Source: Beroe ovata (taxonomy: Eukaryota; Ctenophora; Nuda; Beroida; Beroidae). Taken from it: DNA of 64,000 nt. The stretch lies in contig CAMPET010000069.1 in the NCBI GenBank assembly GCA_946803715.1, forward strand, positions 193,292 to 257,291, written 5' to 3'. This document shows positions 9,808-21,341 of the stretch, piece by piece (the first letter of the stretch is position 1; each line of letters starts with the position of its first letter). Position numbers and translations under genes: made by a program. The notes below the pieces were generated by a model. It had not been told where the DNA came from. It was given only the letters and a program-made list of their open reading frames with translations, and ran no database searches.

Positions 9808-12800
9808 CTAGTCTTTATCATGATTCATATAGTCAATAACAATGTATGGTAGATCATCCTGATTTGGAGTGTGACTGGTGTCCTGATCCAATGTCTTCAT
9901 TTGCTCTCTCATGTTAAAATACAGCTCCTCCTGTGAGCTAAACTTTTTCTCACCATCATCATCATATGTAGGGGAAGTTGCTGTTGTTGACACAGATTCT
10001 GAACGTTCCGTATCTGTTTCTACAGTAAGATAAATAGCTGTTCTTGAATCCCCTGATCCACTTGATGGTGCATTTAATGACCATTTTCCACCTTCATTCA
10101 CTAGTTTCACTGAACCTTCTGGCATGAGTTGGCTAGTTTTCTGACGCTGAAGGAATACTTTCTTTATTTTTCTCTTGAAATCAGGTGTCCAAAGAAATAT
10201 TTTCCCTGTCATCACTTTTTGTCCCATATTATCAGAACTGTGATCACAAACCATTTCTACAGAGTCAACACTACCTGAAATAAGTGTCTGGAGATTCTCT
10301 TCATCACCTGGGAATGGTGATATGATTATATCCATTTCCTCATCATGGGGTGAGCAAAGAATGTCTTGCTTTCCTGAGAGCATACGGTGAATTTCATCCT
10401 TTGAAACACTGGATCCAGAAGAACTTGATCTTGAGGTTGCAATTATGAGCCTATTTTTGGGTCCATGAAAGTCAAATGTATCATTTAAAGGCTCTTCCTC
10501 ACTGTCTGAGAATTCCAAGCATTGTGTCTGAGCTTGATAAATGTCTTTTTCAGTTTTTAAAGACAGTTTCTCTTTACCTTGGAACTTTCCAAAGAACATC
10601 TGTGGTTTTTCTTCAATATCATCATCTGAAACGTCAGCCAGTGCTGGTAATATAGCTTCAACAGAAATTACTGAATTTGGGCTTTCTACTTCCCTAAAAC
10701 GAAAATCATCAGTTTCAATACATTCCGGCTGATACAAATCTTTTTCTTTCAGATGGAGAGGTGTCAACTTCTTTCTCTTGTTCTTTTCTCTGTTATTTTG
10801 GAAAATTGAGCTGTTACAACTTTCAAAACCACTATCTATTGTGTCAAATTTAGAATTTGTTCTCCTTGGAAAAGTCTGATTCTTATCAAAATCAGAGTTA
10901 GGTTCCAACATTGCATCAGTTGTCGTTCTGTGGAATGTAATTGGGCCAGAGCCAGATTTTCTAAGCATACCATGAGCTGGTTTACATATTTCTTCAAAAC
11001 CGAATCTTGTAATTTCACTATCAGAATTTCTATCCTTCTCATGATTGCTTGTTTCTGTAACTTCACTGTTACCAACTTCTTCACCATCTTTTTCATTTTT
11101 TGAAGAATTTGTATTTTCGCTTTCCTTGTTGAGACTCTTCTTCAGTCTTACACTATTTATCCTAATAAATGAAACAAAATCTGAAAATAGGCGGGATTCA
11201 GTTTTCACTTTTTCTGTCCCTTTTTCTATTTCATGTTTCTTTGACATGGTGTTATCATTCAGAGAATCTTCAGGAGAACTGCTAAGAGGATCATCTGAAT
11301 CAGCTGTATCATCATCTTGGTTATCAGGTTCATTTAACTGACCCTCCTCTTTGTTCACATCTTCCAAAGGTTCGAGGTCTTGCAGAAAAGTGTCAATTAT
11401 TGTGCAATCTGAATCGTGTTTTTTGTGTCTATTTTTTCTCTTAACTGATCCAATATTTGTTGGTTTGCCTGAATACTGATATTCATCATCTTCAAATTCA
11501 TCTCCATCAACCTCTGCGGATAGAAAGTTTTCAAAATCATCTAAAATGTCTGCTGAATCACACTCGTAATAACTCGTATGAGCAGGGCAAAGCTTATCCT
11601 CATCAATAGCAGGTGTTTTATCAGGATTCTGTTGCACAATGATGTAGTCAGGTAAGAGTAGTTTTCTAGATTCTGCTGATTCTGGAATGTCATTGTCATC
11701 TTTGGATTTGTCTGAAATGATTTGAAGCTAGTTACTGAAGTTGAGTCAGTGTTGTAAGTATAAGTTATCACTTATCAGTAACAAGAACAGTATCAAGACA
11801 TTAAGACTTCAAACCTTTGTTTTCAGAAATATTTAAAAGTTTCTGAACGAGGTTAAGTATTTGAGAGAGATACTTAATAAATTCCTCGATATCAACCGAA
11901 TCGTTCTCGCTGGCTTCTGAAACAGACCTGACAAGGCATACAGTACATCCAGTTACAGTTTTCACTGTGCATTAGGTATATCTCGTGTACAATGAATAAA
12001 TTAGTTGATGAATCTGGTCTTCATTTCCTAATGTAGAACACCCAATACCTGATGTATGCTGCAAGGTTATCAATCTCCTCATCCTGGAGGGCATCTGACA
12101 CCCTGTTCTCTTTTACTGAAACAAACAAAACTGTACAAAAAAGAGGAGTGTTTATCATACATAGCTAAATTTACCCTTTCTTGGTTTAAAATCTACAAAA
12201 CTTGGCTGAATGCTTACGCCAAAAGTTGAGTGAGATCAAGCAATCCTCCAAACTGCTTCTTATGGATGTATCTAGCTCGCATTTCAATGAATCCCTTTGC
12301 TGATAGAAGACCTTGTAGAACACATCGCTAAGTGTATTCTTTATTTGGTTGAGAGTGAGAACCGTGCGTTCACTGGCAGTTGAGCCCCTTCTTATCACGC
12401 ATTCACCACTATCACTCTGAAAATCGTGGGATGTTTTAGTTTATTGCTGCATTCATGGCAGTTATTGATGATATAGCAAACCCTGTGTAAGCTATATTAG
12501 TGGGCAGTGGCATCATGTTCGATAATCGATATATGAAATCTGGAAGACTTACAAACTGGGATGCAGGTTCTTGATAACCCCTGTTATCTATTTGTTTACT
12601 ACTGAAACCTCCTATCTTTTAATCGTCAAAATATCGGTTGAATAGTTTTACATCTGCACAAAACATGAGTGGATGATGGAGATGGAAGCTCTGGACTCAA
12701 GGAAATGATTTTTGCAGAAAAAGACTCAACAAGTTCAAACCAATAAAAGTAAAATGTATAGGTTATGTACATTCAAGTATCTGATTCGTACAATAGGTAT

Positions 12801-15251
12801 GATACATACTAGTGGGGAAAAAATTGGCTCGTACTATTCAAAAGCTCAATACGAGTCAAGACAAAAACAATGGCAAGAGATGCCTCTCTAGTCTAACATG
12901 GAGCTTATAACTTGAGGTTGAAGCTATAAACGCAACCTCCATCGACGTAAGATAGTAAACAAAGACCATTCGTATATTTTCTACAAGATTCAGAACAATA
13001 ATCGTTATGGCATATCATGAGTTAACAAAAGTCCAAACACCTATCTGATGCCACAACATTTAGTGTAACAGCTGCAGTGTGATGGCTTAACATCTCATAA
13101 TACTACACACGAGAGTTGATGGAATATATAGAGGAGCCAACGCCCAATGCCTTGAGCATTATTATATTGTACACAAAAGGTTGACTCAATGTTTACACTG
13201 GTATCAATCACAATAGTGCCCAACATTTTCAATTGGAAACAGATGATGATTAATAGGTACACATTAAGGACGCGCACAAACAACACCATGAAACGAAGGC
13301 TAGTAGAATACACGCACTGTGTTGGAGCAATTTCAGAGAACTAAGAGCGGTGTGTGTGTGTGTGTACAAATGGTATAACTAAAAATATACCATTCGCTAA
13401 CCTCATGGGCCCATGTTCAGCTCCTAAGTTGAAGAGCTAATGATAAAGTGGAAATTTTCATGACTTTAGGGTCCATGAGTATTGAGTTCTGTGAATGGGA
13501 ATAAATTTCACTGATAAGAATTTGTGATAAGGCGAATTGTTGATACATTTTGCTCCAAATTCGTGATGGGCGTGTCACGTTTGCCGAATTGGAGGTGAAC
13601 AGGAAAGTTCCATGTGGTAAAAGATGACACAGTACAAGCTAATGAACACTTTCGATGACAATGACACGGAGCTTCTATGATGTCAACCGCAAACATCTCG
13701 GACTTAAATACGTGGACAAAATCACGAAGTCGGACAGAGATGGGGTCAGGAATTACTGCAATACAGATAACAGGCATTGTCAAGATGTAGAGCAATGACG
13801 CACTGAACAAAATAGAATTTTGACAAAATGAAAATATCCCTAAACATCTTTGGAGGAAAGCTTTTCAGGAGGAGTTTATTCAGTAAGGTGCTAGTTCAAA
13901 TCGTGCTGCTGGTGGGGAGTAAAGGAAACTCAAATACATGTATGGTTATTGAGAGAGAAAGCCACCACATGACTCGATGTCCCTGAGTCAGGGTCATATG
14001 AGGCAGGGCTTCGTCATGAGAGTGCAAATGTCTAGCACATTAATAAACACACACATAAGACATGGCTGTATAATGTTGTTCTCAATTTTCACTTAATGGC
14101 ATTTTAATACATCATAATTATCCCTAAAACTATGTTCCTAAGATCCAAGGCTTTTCTTTGCGGCGAGCGCACAAACTCGCATTATAACAGCATGGCATTG
14201 GTCGACTGTCAAACACTCATCATACTATCGTCTATCATATAAAGCTCCATGTGCAGCTGCTAGCAGCTTGACACAAAGGAATGCCGGCACATGTGTCTTA
14301 CCATGACATTAGCAAGGAGCTGCCAGTCTTCAGCTTCATCAGTACAAGAAGTCGTGCTGCTGCCCTTCTTTCTTCCTGCCTGTATATCCACCGCCCAACC
14401 ACTTTGATAGTGATAGCAGCAGTCACTGATGTAGCTAATCTGGGGGCGAGAGGTGATTCTTTAGTCTTTATAGGGCTGAGTTTACTTGAATTGAATGGAA
14501 ATGAAAAGATTTCATTCATAACTACCGGTTCATATCCTCTCAGAATTGGCCATCTGTCATCTGCGCGAAGGACTTTGAAGCAAGTGATTTTTGGTTTCAG
14601 ATTATCATTAAGCTCTTTCCGAAACTCTGTTATGGCCCAATCTTCTGGAATCAGCATTTCTGATGAAGATCACATATCATTAATCAGCTGGGAATAGGAA
14701 TAAAAAGTGTGACTCAACTATGAAAAATATGGATTCATCAAAAAGCTAATCCTTCACGCTGTGTAGCATAGAGATCCACAAAAACTGAGGAAGTGAATGA
14801 TTGAACCTGTGATCAGGGATCGAGATGGATCCTCAATGACCTTCACTTGAGCTGGCCACGTTATCATCTGACCCTCCACTGAGGTAGGGGTGGAGGGAAT
14901 GGAGGATCGGTTGACAGCAGCCCGTCCACTCCCAAGCGATCTCCCCGAACTCCTGCTGTAGTTACTGCTCCTGCTTGATGATCGACTGCCCAGAGAAATC
15001 TTCCCTGAGCCGTTGCTGAATGTTCTGTTAGTACCTTTACTATACGTTCTGCTCGGCTCATTCTCCCCTCCTTTCTCATTGCATCTTGACAACGTCTTTG
15101 CAGAGCCTTTACTGAAAGTCTTGCTATATGTCTTGCCGCCGTGTGATCTGGAGTTTTCAAGATCTGCTCGACTGACGGGTGTTCCACTGATTTTGATATC
15201 ATCCTCTGAAGAAAACCGGAACGTTCTCCACATGTCTTTGATAAACTCCAT
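9808..15251 (-). CDS. Large unrecognised multi-exon protein
   Basis: Exons on the minus strand that chain in phase: 15251-14807 (start MEFIKDMWRTFRFSS), 14659-14302, a possible 29-nt exon 14205-14177, a possible exon 13755-13512, then 12416-12218, 12115-12049, 11927-11815 and the terminal exon 11711-9808 ending in TAG. At least one exon between 13.5 and 12.4 kb is unresolved, since phase 2 must become phase 0. The N-terminal ~140 residues are Ser/Arg/Gly-rich (SRSSSRSSNYSRSSGRSLGS). The second exon (RADDRWPILRGYEP...RLATSVTAAITIKVVGRWIYRQEE) looks like a folded domain. The last exon codes ~630 residues, mostly polar and acidic, probably disordered, with an isolated folded-looking patch (KVMTGKIFLWTPDFKRKIKK). 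I do not recognise the family. It is divergent from PITHD1, so both may share a promoter region. Confidence 0.7.
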
Positions 15252-15784
15252 GCTGATCAGATCCAGTTATGCGGGACCTGTTGTACATCTGTTGTGCTGA
15301 TATCTACATTGTCAAAGAAACGATAGTTGTCAAATAGCACACTGTCTGAATAGAGGTCAGAGTGAGTATTGAGGCTAATGTGAGGTGTGTGTGTTGTTGT
15401 GCATGGCAAGTTAACGTGCTAACACAGCGGAATGATTGGTCATTTTCTATAGCCCACAGGGAGTTTTACAGCTCCAAAGAGTCTTCAATCTGTTTTTGAT
15501 GTAAACATTTTATTGGTCATTGTCTCTGTGTTCTGATGCGCATAGTTTACGGTATACGAGGAATTTATTGTATAACAAGAGCTTCAATACAACATCAATC
15601 ATTAGGTTATAATTATTGGAAAGATCAGCAGTCACTAGTCAATCGAGACTGTGAAATTTGGAGGAAGGGCGCACTGAAGTCACATCATAGCTCGTCGTTT
15701 ATACGTTGATTCTGTCTATATTTCACCAGAACCAAATCATTATTACCCTAATTTATATCCCAATAGCAAAGGAAGGTTTTTACA
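15252..15784. promoter_or_regulatory. Divergent intergenic region (unknown gene / PITHD1)
   Basis: 533 bp between the start codon of the minus-strand unknown gene and that of PITHD1. It must hold both promoters and 5' UTRs. No TATA box or other element is clear enough to name. Confidence 0.45.
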
Positions 15785-17360
15785 ATGGCATGCTGTTCCC
15801 ACGAGGCTCATAAACACGAGGACGCAGAGCGAGGACAGGAGTTCAGTTTGTACACCAAGATAGACTTCCAGACACTCGATTGTCTGAATGAAGTGACTGA
15901 GGGGTCAGGAGCACTCGTTTTCAAACCTTGGGAGGAAAGACAGGATCAGAGCAAGGTGGGCTTCTTCTCCATCTCCATTTTCGTCTCCAAATTGGGTGAC
16001 AGATTCATCTCAGCAATTCATCATGTTTTTCACAGTTTGTGGAAAGTGACGCAGATGAAGATCTACTGTTCAACTTCTCATTCACTGGTAGTGTCAAGTT
16101 GAAGGGTATTGTTGTAATCGGGATGGGCGGAGACACCGACCCTTCACATCTCAAGGTGTGAGTACAATTCATTTCAGTGCGCATTTAACATTACACACTT
16201 ATACAACATTCCGTGTCAAGTTTTAATCATTAGAATTGACCCAAGTTAGATTGTTCGTTCGCTGCTTATATTTTGAGCCATCTTGTATTCTACTCCAAGA
16301 GCTACCTACTTAGTGACAGTAAATTCCTAGGTTCAAGAACGCAGTTCCACTATCATTTGACGACGCATCCAAGTGTGCAGACCAAGAGTTCGATCTGCAA
16401 CACGATAAAGACGGGAGCCTGGAGTACCAAACCAAGTAAGAGCCACTTGTTGACACCAAGTTGCATTGTAGTAAGGGAATTAAATCCAAAAAATAGCCTC
16501 AACCTGGAAAAAATTTGTAACCAAAGTTTTCCACCACCAATGTACTCCTAAAGGTCNTTCGTCAGAACGGACTTATGTGACGAATAGGTGCCAATTCGTC
16601 ACAACCAGTTGACACCACTTTAAATTGTGTCGTAGGAATCCGCTGACACCACTATCTACGTTGACCCTACTTCTGTTACGAATCGGTACCCATTCGTCAC
16701 GACTTGTTGACACCAGTATATCTCTACCTGTGACGTGGGAATTTGATTAACAGGGTAGCTCGATTCAACAACTGTGAGAGTTTATCACTGTATTTCGACA
16801 AGAATTTTGGAGATGATGTTACAAGGATATGTTACATTGGACTGAAGGGGGATTTTTCCAAGGTATGTCCTGTGACATGCCGCGCAAACTGCCTCAATGA
16901 TACCCAGATTTCCGTTTTGAATTTCCTGTCTGATATGTCATGGTTAACAAGAGTTGTTAGGTATAGAACGGAAACTTTAGTTTCCTGAATTACGTAGTTG
17001 TTCGAGAACAACAGTCTATCAACGGGATCAACCGATTGGAATCTTAGCAGTGTTCAATTATTATATTCACACATGCACATATACACACATACACACACAC
17101 ACACACACNACACACACAAACACTCACACACACTCACACACACACACACACAAACATCTGTTGTCAGACTATGACGCCACACATTGTACCCATATATCAT
17201 TGTACCAGCTCATGACGGGTGTCACGTGACCGCTATATATATTGTTATATATCACCAGGCAGAGAAGCGTGGTGTGGTGATCTGTAACTACGAGTCAGCA
17301 CCACAGCTCAAGGATCACCAGACAGCTACCAAAGACTATTCCTCCCATGGTATCTCGTGA
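15785..17360 (+). CDS. PITHD1: PITH domain-containing protein 1
   Basis: Five exons: 15785-15955, 16036-16157, 16331-16435, 16754-16862 and 17259-17360, total 202 residues, close to the ~211 of vertebrate PITHD1. The N-terminus MACCSHEAHKHE is the Cys/His-rich start typical of the family. The PITH domain (shared with the C-terminus of TXNL1) is visible as LYTKIDFQTLDCLNE, SVKLKGIVVIGMGGD, VPLSFDDASKCADQEFDL, a central NNCESLSLYFDKNFGDD, and the strand RICYIGLKGDF. The protein ends with CNYESAP and a short tail ending HGIS. Phase closes perfectly over all introns. In vertebrates PITHD1 is linked to proteasome association and differentiation; its role here is unknown. Confidence 0.95.
16560..16735 (+). 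repeat. Diverged repeats in PITHD1 intron 3
   Basis: Two copies of an ATTCGTCAC(A/G)AC..GTTGACACCA motif (about 16595-16618 and 16694-16713), with further TGACACCAC units between them. Similar TGACACCA units form the array at 20.9 kb and occur in other introns of the window. Confidence 0.6.
17083..17156. repeat. CA-rich microsatellite in PITHD1 intron 4
   Basis: Imperfect (CA)n with one N at 17109 and interspersed ACTCACA units. Confidence 0.9.
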
Positions 17361-17724
17361 TCAGAATGAATGGGGACTGGTGTTTTGATGGATGTTTTCT
17401 TGATAATTTGCCAGAGTTTCGGATTGAATTGTTGTGCACACATTTAGTTTGAATATGCGTATCGGCAATTATTGTGATCGCCGATTGTTCTTTGGAAAAG
17501 TATAAGTTTATTTCACTTCGTTTACGAGAAGTACTTAATACTTATTATGAAAGGTGAGATCATCCTCTTTATAGCCACTATGTGATGTTGCATTCATTCC
17601 GTGGAAAAGCTCTGATAATGAGGTGTTTGTCTCCACAGTATTGTCTTCCTCTGAACATTAATTAGTCACATAATGAGATGGTAATTACGATGTCCATGAC
17701 CTCATCTACTATCAGGAAGGGGCC

Positions 17725-18843
17725 ATGGCTACGGCGAGGTTCAAATCAGCGTCCCCTTACACCCTCACTCCCACTCAACAGACCTCCACCCAACCCACTC
17801 GCCCCTCTCCCTCCCCTCTGCGTGTAGCCTTATTCGGAGTGGGACGAATTGGGGCCCTTTACCTGTCCAATATTCGACAGAACCCTGACATGACACTGGT
17901 AACAGTGGTGGTGTCACCTCGTCAAGTTGCTGCTGACATCCGACAACAGCTATCCATCCCGGAGAGTATAACTGTTACCAGCAACCCTGATGATGTGTAC
18001 ACTGACACCACAATCCGTGCTGTTGTCATAGCAACCTCCGCAGCAACACACGTGAAATTAATAATAGCTGCGCTGAAAGCTGGAAAAGCGGTGTTTTGTG
18101 AGAAACCCATATCAGACTCTCTGGAGCAAACCGGTAGATGTTATACAGCTGCAGGTAACGCTGGATTACCGCTGTTTTGTGCGTTTAACCGGCGTTTTGA
18201 CCCAAGTTACCGGTCAATTCAGGAACGAGCACGGTCTGGTGCCGTGGGACATATCCAAACAATAAAATCGGTCAGTCGGGACAGTCCTGTGATTCCACTC
18301 AACTACATCGAACCCTCCGGTGGCATATTTGACGATTTTTCGGTTCACGATGTCGATTTGGTGATGTGGGTGACGGGTGATGTTCCGGTGAAAGTGTTTG
18401 TAAGCGGTAATTCGCAGATTGCTGAATTTGCAGAGCATGGCGATTATGACAACATGATTATCGTATTGAACTTTAGATCTGGGACTATTGGCACTATCGA
18501 TCTGAACAGGTTTTCGTGCTATGGATACGATCAAAGATTGGAAGTGTTTGGCGACAAGGGTATGCTTCATTGCGAACACTCACGGCCCAACAACACGTCG
18601 AGCCACACCGAAAACGGCTCGAGAAAGACCCCGATATTCTATTCCTTCCCCTCACACTACCACGCAGCATTTCGTAATCAGTTGGACTTCTTTGTGGAAT
18701 TAGTTAGGGGGAATGTGGAGTTATCAGTGACAGAGAAGCAGACTCGAGCCGTGAGCAAGGTAGTCCAGGCGTGCAAAGAGTCGGCTAGGTCGGGACAACC
18801 GGTTATGATTGAGTGGCCGGAAGATGAAATACCAGAGTATTAA
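17725..18843 (+). CDS. Gfo/Idh/MocA-family NAD(P)-dependent dehydrogenase (inositol dehydrogenase-like)
   Basis: Intronless 372-residue frame. After a Ser/Thr/Pro-rich N-terminus of ~30 residues comes a Rossmann fold with the dinucleotide motif GVGRIG (38-43), then CEKPIS (EKP at 126-128), the hallmark of the Gfo/Idh/MocA family. GGIFDDFSVHDVDLVMW follows at 199-215, matching the catalytic HD signature of myo-inositol 2-dehydrogenases (His208). The C-terminal half is the usual alpha/beta domain. The expected reaction is NAD-dependent oxidation of a cyclic polyol such as myo-inositol, probably cytosolic; the substrate is not determined by sequence. The variable N-terminus could be a targeting sequence or just disordered. 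A 5' UTR intron is possible (CTATCAG acceptor just before the ATG). It lies 300 bp upstream of another intronless gene. Confidence 0.9.
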   Translation: MATARFKSASPYTLTPTQQTSTQPTRPSPSPLRVALFGVGRIGALYLSNIRQNPDMTLVTVVVSPRQVAADIRQQLSIPESITVTSNPDDVYTDTTIRAVVIATSAATHVKLIIAALKAGKAVFCEKPISDSLEQTGRCYTAAGNAGLPLFCAFNRRFDPSYRSIQERARSGAVGHIQTIKSVSRDSPVIPLNYIEPSGGIFDDFSVHDVDLVMWVTGDVPVKVFVSGNSQIAEFAEHGDYDNMIIVLNFRSGTIGTIDLNRFSCYGYDQRLEVFGDKGMLHCEHSRPNNTSSHTENGSRKTPIFYSFPSHYHAAFRNQLDFFVELVRGNVELSVTEKQTRAVSKVVQACKESARSGQPVMIEWPEDEIPEY

Positions 18844-19134
18844 ATTCAGAGTATTTTCTTATGGAAAATTAAACATTGCTTTTAGAAAGTTAGAAATCGA
18901 AAGGCTTTTTAATTTTTGGATTATTTTTCGTTCGATAAAGAACATTTTTATCAGAGTAGGCATTTCACTTTTACATTTTTACTTAACCAGATTTTTTCTT
19001 ATTCTTCTTTTGTATGACAGCTCATTTCATAGAATTTCTCATAGAATGCTTTCATTCTACCCAGATGATAACTCCTTTTATAAAATCACGACTATCATAT
19101 CGGCAGCTCAGACCCTAACCGTCACACCCAAGGC

Positions 19135-19941
19135 ATGACGGTAGAGTTTGCATATTGGGAGGGTTGCAGGGGCTACTCTCACCCCATACGCATGATGCTA
19201 GAATACACAGAAACCCCGTACACCTACACCGGTATGCAATGCGGCCCCGGCCCCTACTACGATAAGAAGCACTGGATGTCGACCAAGTATCAGACACTCC
19301 ACGACTACGATTTCCCGAATCTGCCCTACTTCAAGGACGGCGAAACGCGACTGACGCATCAGGTAGCGATCTTGCAGTATTTGGGACGGAAACACAATCT
19401 GTACCCCGTGACAGAGAAGCAGTGTCAGGACGTGGATATGTTACGAGAGCAGGTGATTGAGTTGAAGGATCACCTAATTGACGCGATGTACTTCTTCTCG
19501 TATCGAGAACAAGGCATCAACCCAACTCGCGAGGAAATTAATGATAAGAAGAAGAGCAAAGCTCCCGCAATACAGATCAATATATCGGACATAGGGAGGA
19601 TGTACAAGAAGCAGATTGATCATCGGAAAAATGGAAATACGGGGGAGGGGGAAGAAGTGTGGTTAGGCGGGCCGAAACTGACGTATGTTGACTTCCTCGC
19701 GTACGAACAAGTTGATTACGCTCGCAAATTGTACCCCGATCTATTGGATTCCAATGAATGTTGTGAAGTGATGAAAGGGTTTATGTCACAGTTTGAGCAA
19801 CTTCCTACGATCAAGACTTATATGGAGTCTGACCGTTTTAAAGAGTATCCTCTTTATGGGTGGCGGTCGTATTTGGGTAGGTGTAAGGAGACTTGTTACA
19901 CAGATGTGAAGTGTGATTTCAACAGGAAATCCTTCTACTGA
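19135..19941 (+). CDS. Glutathione S-transferase, Mu-like, atypical
   Basis: Intronless 268-residue frame. The N-terminal thioredoxin-like domain resembles Mu-class GST: AYWEGCRGYSHPIRMMLEYT with Tyr7 at the catalytic position, HWMSTK, DFPNLPYFKDG (59-69), and AILQYLGRKHNLYP. The helical domain has WLGGPKLTYVDFLAYE, matching the Mu WFAGNKITFVDFLVYD segment. Differences from the family: about 50 residues longer than the usual ~218, with a Lys-rich insertion near residues 130-180; the Gln-Ser pair that normally binds the gamma-glutamyl group (in TQSNAIL) reads HQ in THQVAIL; and a C-terminal tail with three Cys (CKETCYTDVKC). Glutathione conjugation is therefore plausible but not assured. Confidence 0.88.
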   Translation: MTVEFAYWEGCRGYSHPIRMMLEYTETPYTYTGMQCGPGPYYDKKHWMSTKYQTLHDYDFPNLPYFKDGETRLTHQVAILQYLGRKHNLYPVTEKQCQDVDMLREQVIELKDHLIDAMYFFSYREQGINPTREEINDKKKSKAPAIQINISDIGRMYKKQIDHRKNGNTGEGEEVWLGGPKLTYVDFLAYEQVDYARKLYPDLLDSNECCEVMKGFMSQFEQLPTIKTYMESDRFKEYPLYGWRSYLGRCKETCYTDVKCDFNRKSFY

Positions 19942-20250
19942 TTGTTTTTTCTGTATCTTTTCGGAAAAAAATTCGAGAATGTTTCAAATATCTGTCGCAC
20001 TTTATAAAGGAGTAACTTATGTTTTGATTTGATTTAACTTGAATTGTTTTGCTTCCCATTGTTTATTATCTGACAAAATTCTGTATTTTTCGTAGGTATT
20101 GATTTCATTACCCTTTATTAACTGAGGCATTTGAAACGTTTCAATTCTTTTTACTACAGCTGTATACGATTATGATGGTAACGGTATCAATGGCTAATCA
20201 TATAATGACTCATGATAATGACTGACATAATAACCCTCGACCAGTGTATC

Positions 20251-21341
20251 ATGTCTCGACCCCGACTAAACAAGGAACACGGGTTTATGCACCACATCAA
20301 ACAGAACCAGATAGATAGAAACAATTACCACGAGGAAAAACTAAGAATTACACAGGTTAGCAAGAGAGAGTTGACAGTAGTTGTAGGTAGCTTTATTGTG
20401 AGTTGTGAACTCATTTCTGTGCTGTTGTTTCAAATACCAGGTTTTCCCATGTCTGCTATCAAAAGTTTGGTGCTCCCCCCGTTATTCAATGATCTGATCT
20501 AAGTATCAAACTCAGAGTAGGAGAGAGCGAGAAGACCGGAACACAAGACATGTTAGACGGAGAGACGACTACCAGACATCCTCTTCCTCTACTTGGAAAC
20601 CTGCGTACATGACCAAACCTGTGAGTGTGTGTTGAGAGTTATTGCGCACCTAAATTGAGTGTGCTGATTTTTTCAGATGGCGCGCAAAAACCGCCTCCTG
20701 CGTTGCGAATTGAAGGGAATGAAAGTTTTGGTTTGGATATTAACTGTAATATTCACTTTTGGTCTACAGCTTGACCGTAGAATCCGCATAATGTGATGAT
20801 TCATCACACAAATCATCACTGATGATTCGTATTACAGGATAAGGACGGATTAGTGTTCACGCTCACTGTCGAGTACTGTCCTGAGAAAACAGCGATACTC
20901 AAAGTCAGACAGGTGGGATTACTACATCACTAAATGGCACCAATAAATGCCACTAGTATATCACGTACCACTGACACCACTATATGGCATTTCACCAACA
21001 CCGCTATATGACATATCACTGACACTAGTATATAAGGTATCACTGACACTACTCAATGGCGGGAATGGCATATCTCTGACACAAGTGTACGACATGATGA
21101 CGTATCTATGACACCAGTCCATGACGTATCACTGACACCAGTGTATGACGTATCAGTGTATCACTGACACTAGTGTATGACGTATCACTGACACCAGTGT
21201 ATGACGTATCACTGACACCACTTTCAGGGTGATGATGCAGCTAAAATATCGAATGAGTTCACAGCGAAGTATGGAATGCGGGAAGATTTAAGTATTGCTC
21301 TAACCCATATCATATCACAGAAAATGGGGACAAAGAGATGA
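20251..21341 (+). CDS. UPF0561 / C2orf68 homologue
   Basis: Four exons in phase 0: 20251-20355, 20516-20620, 20838-20912 and 21228-21341, giving 132 residues. The N-terminus HGFMHHIKQNQIDRNNY matches the conserved HGFVHHIRRNQIARDDY block of the C2orf68 family. It is followed by an Arg-rich, disordered middle and a C-terminal ubiquitin-like region (FTLTVEYCPEKTAILKVRQGDDAAKI...). The start at 20251 is chosen because it matches the family start; in-frame ATGs at 20212 and 20218 would add 11-13 residues. The molecular function of this family is not known to me. Intron 3 holds a minisatellite that reaches the acceptor. Confidence 0.85.
20925..21226 (+). repeat. ~24-bp minisatellite in C2orf68-like intron 3
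   Basis: Repeats of GTATGACGTATCACTGACAC type, increasingly regular toward the 3' end (four near-identical units at about 21110-21217). The last unit, ACTGACACCACTTTCAG, doubles as the splice acceptor of exon 4. Confidence 0.9.

Noticed and set aside
13095-13313. Minus-strand open frame with hydrophobic N-terminus
   Set aside because: It may include the missing exon of the large unknown gene, but no pair of splice sites is convincing and composition is not clearly coding.
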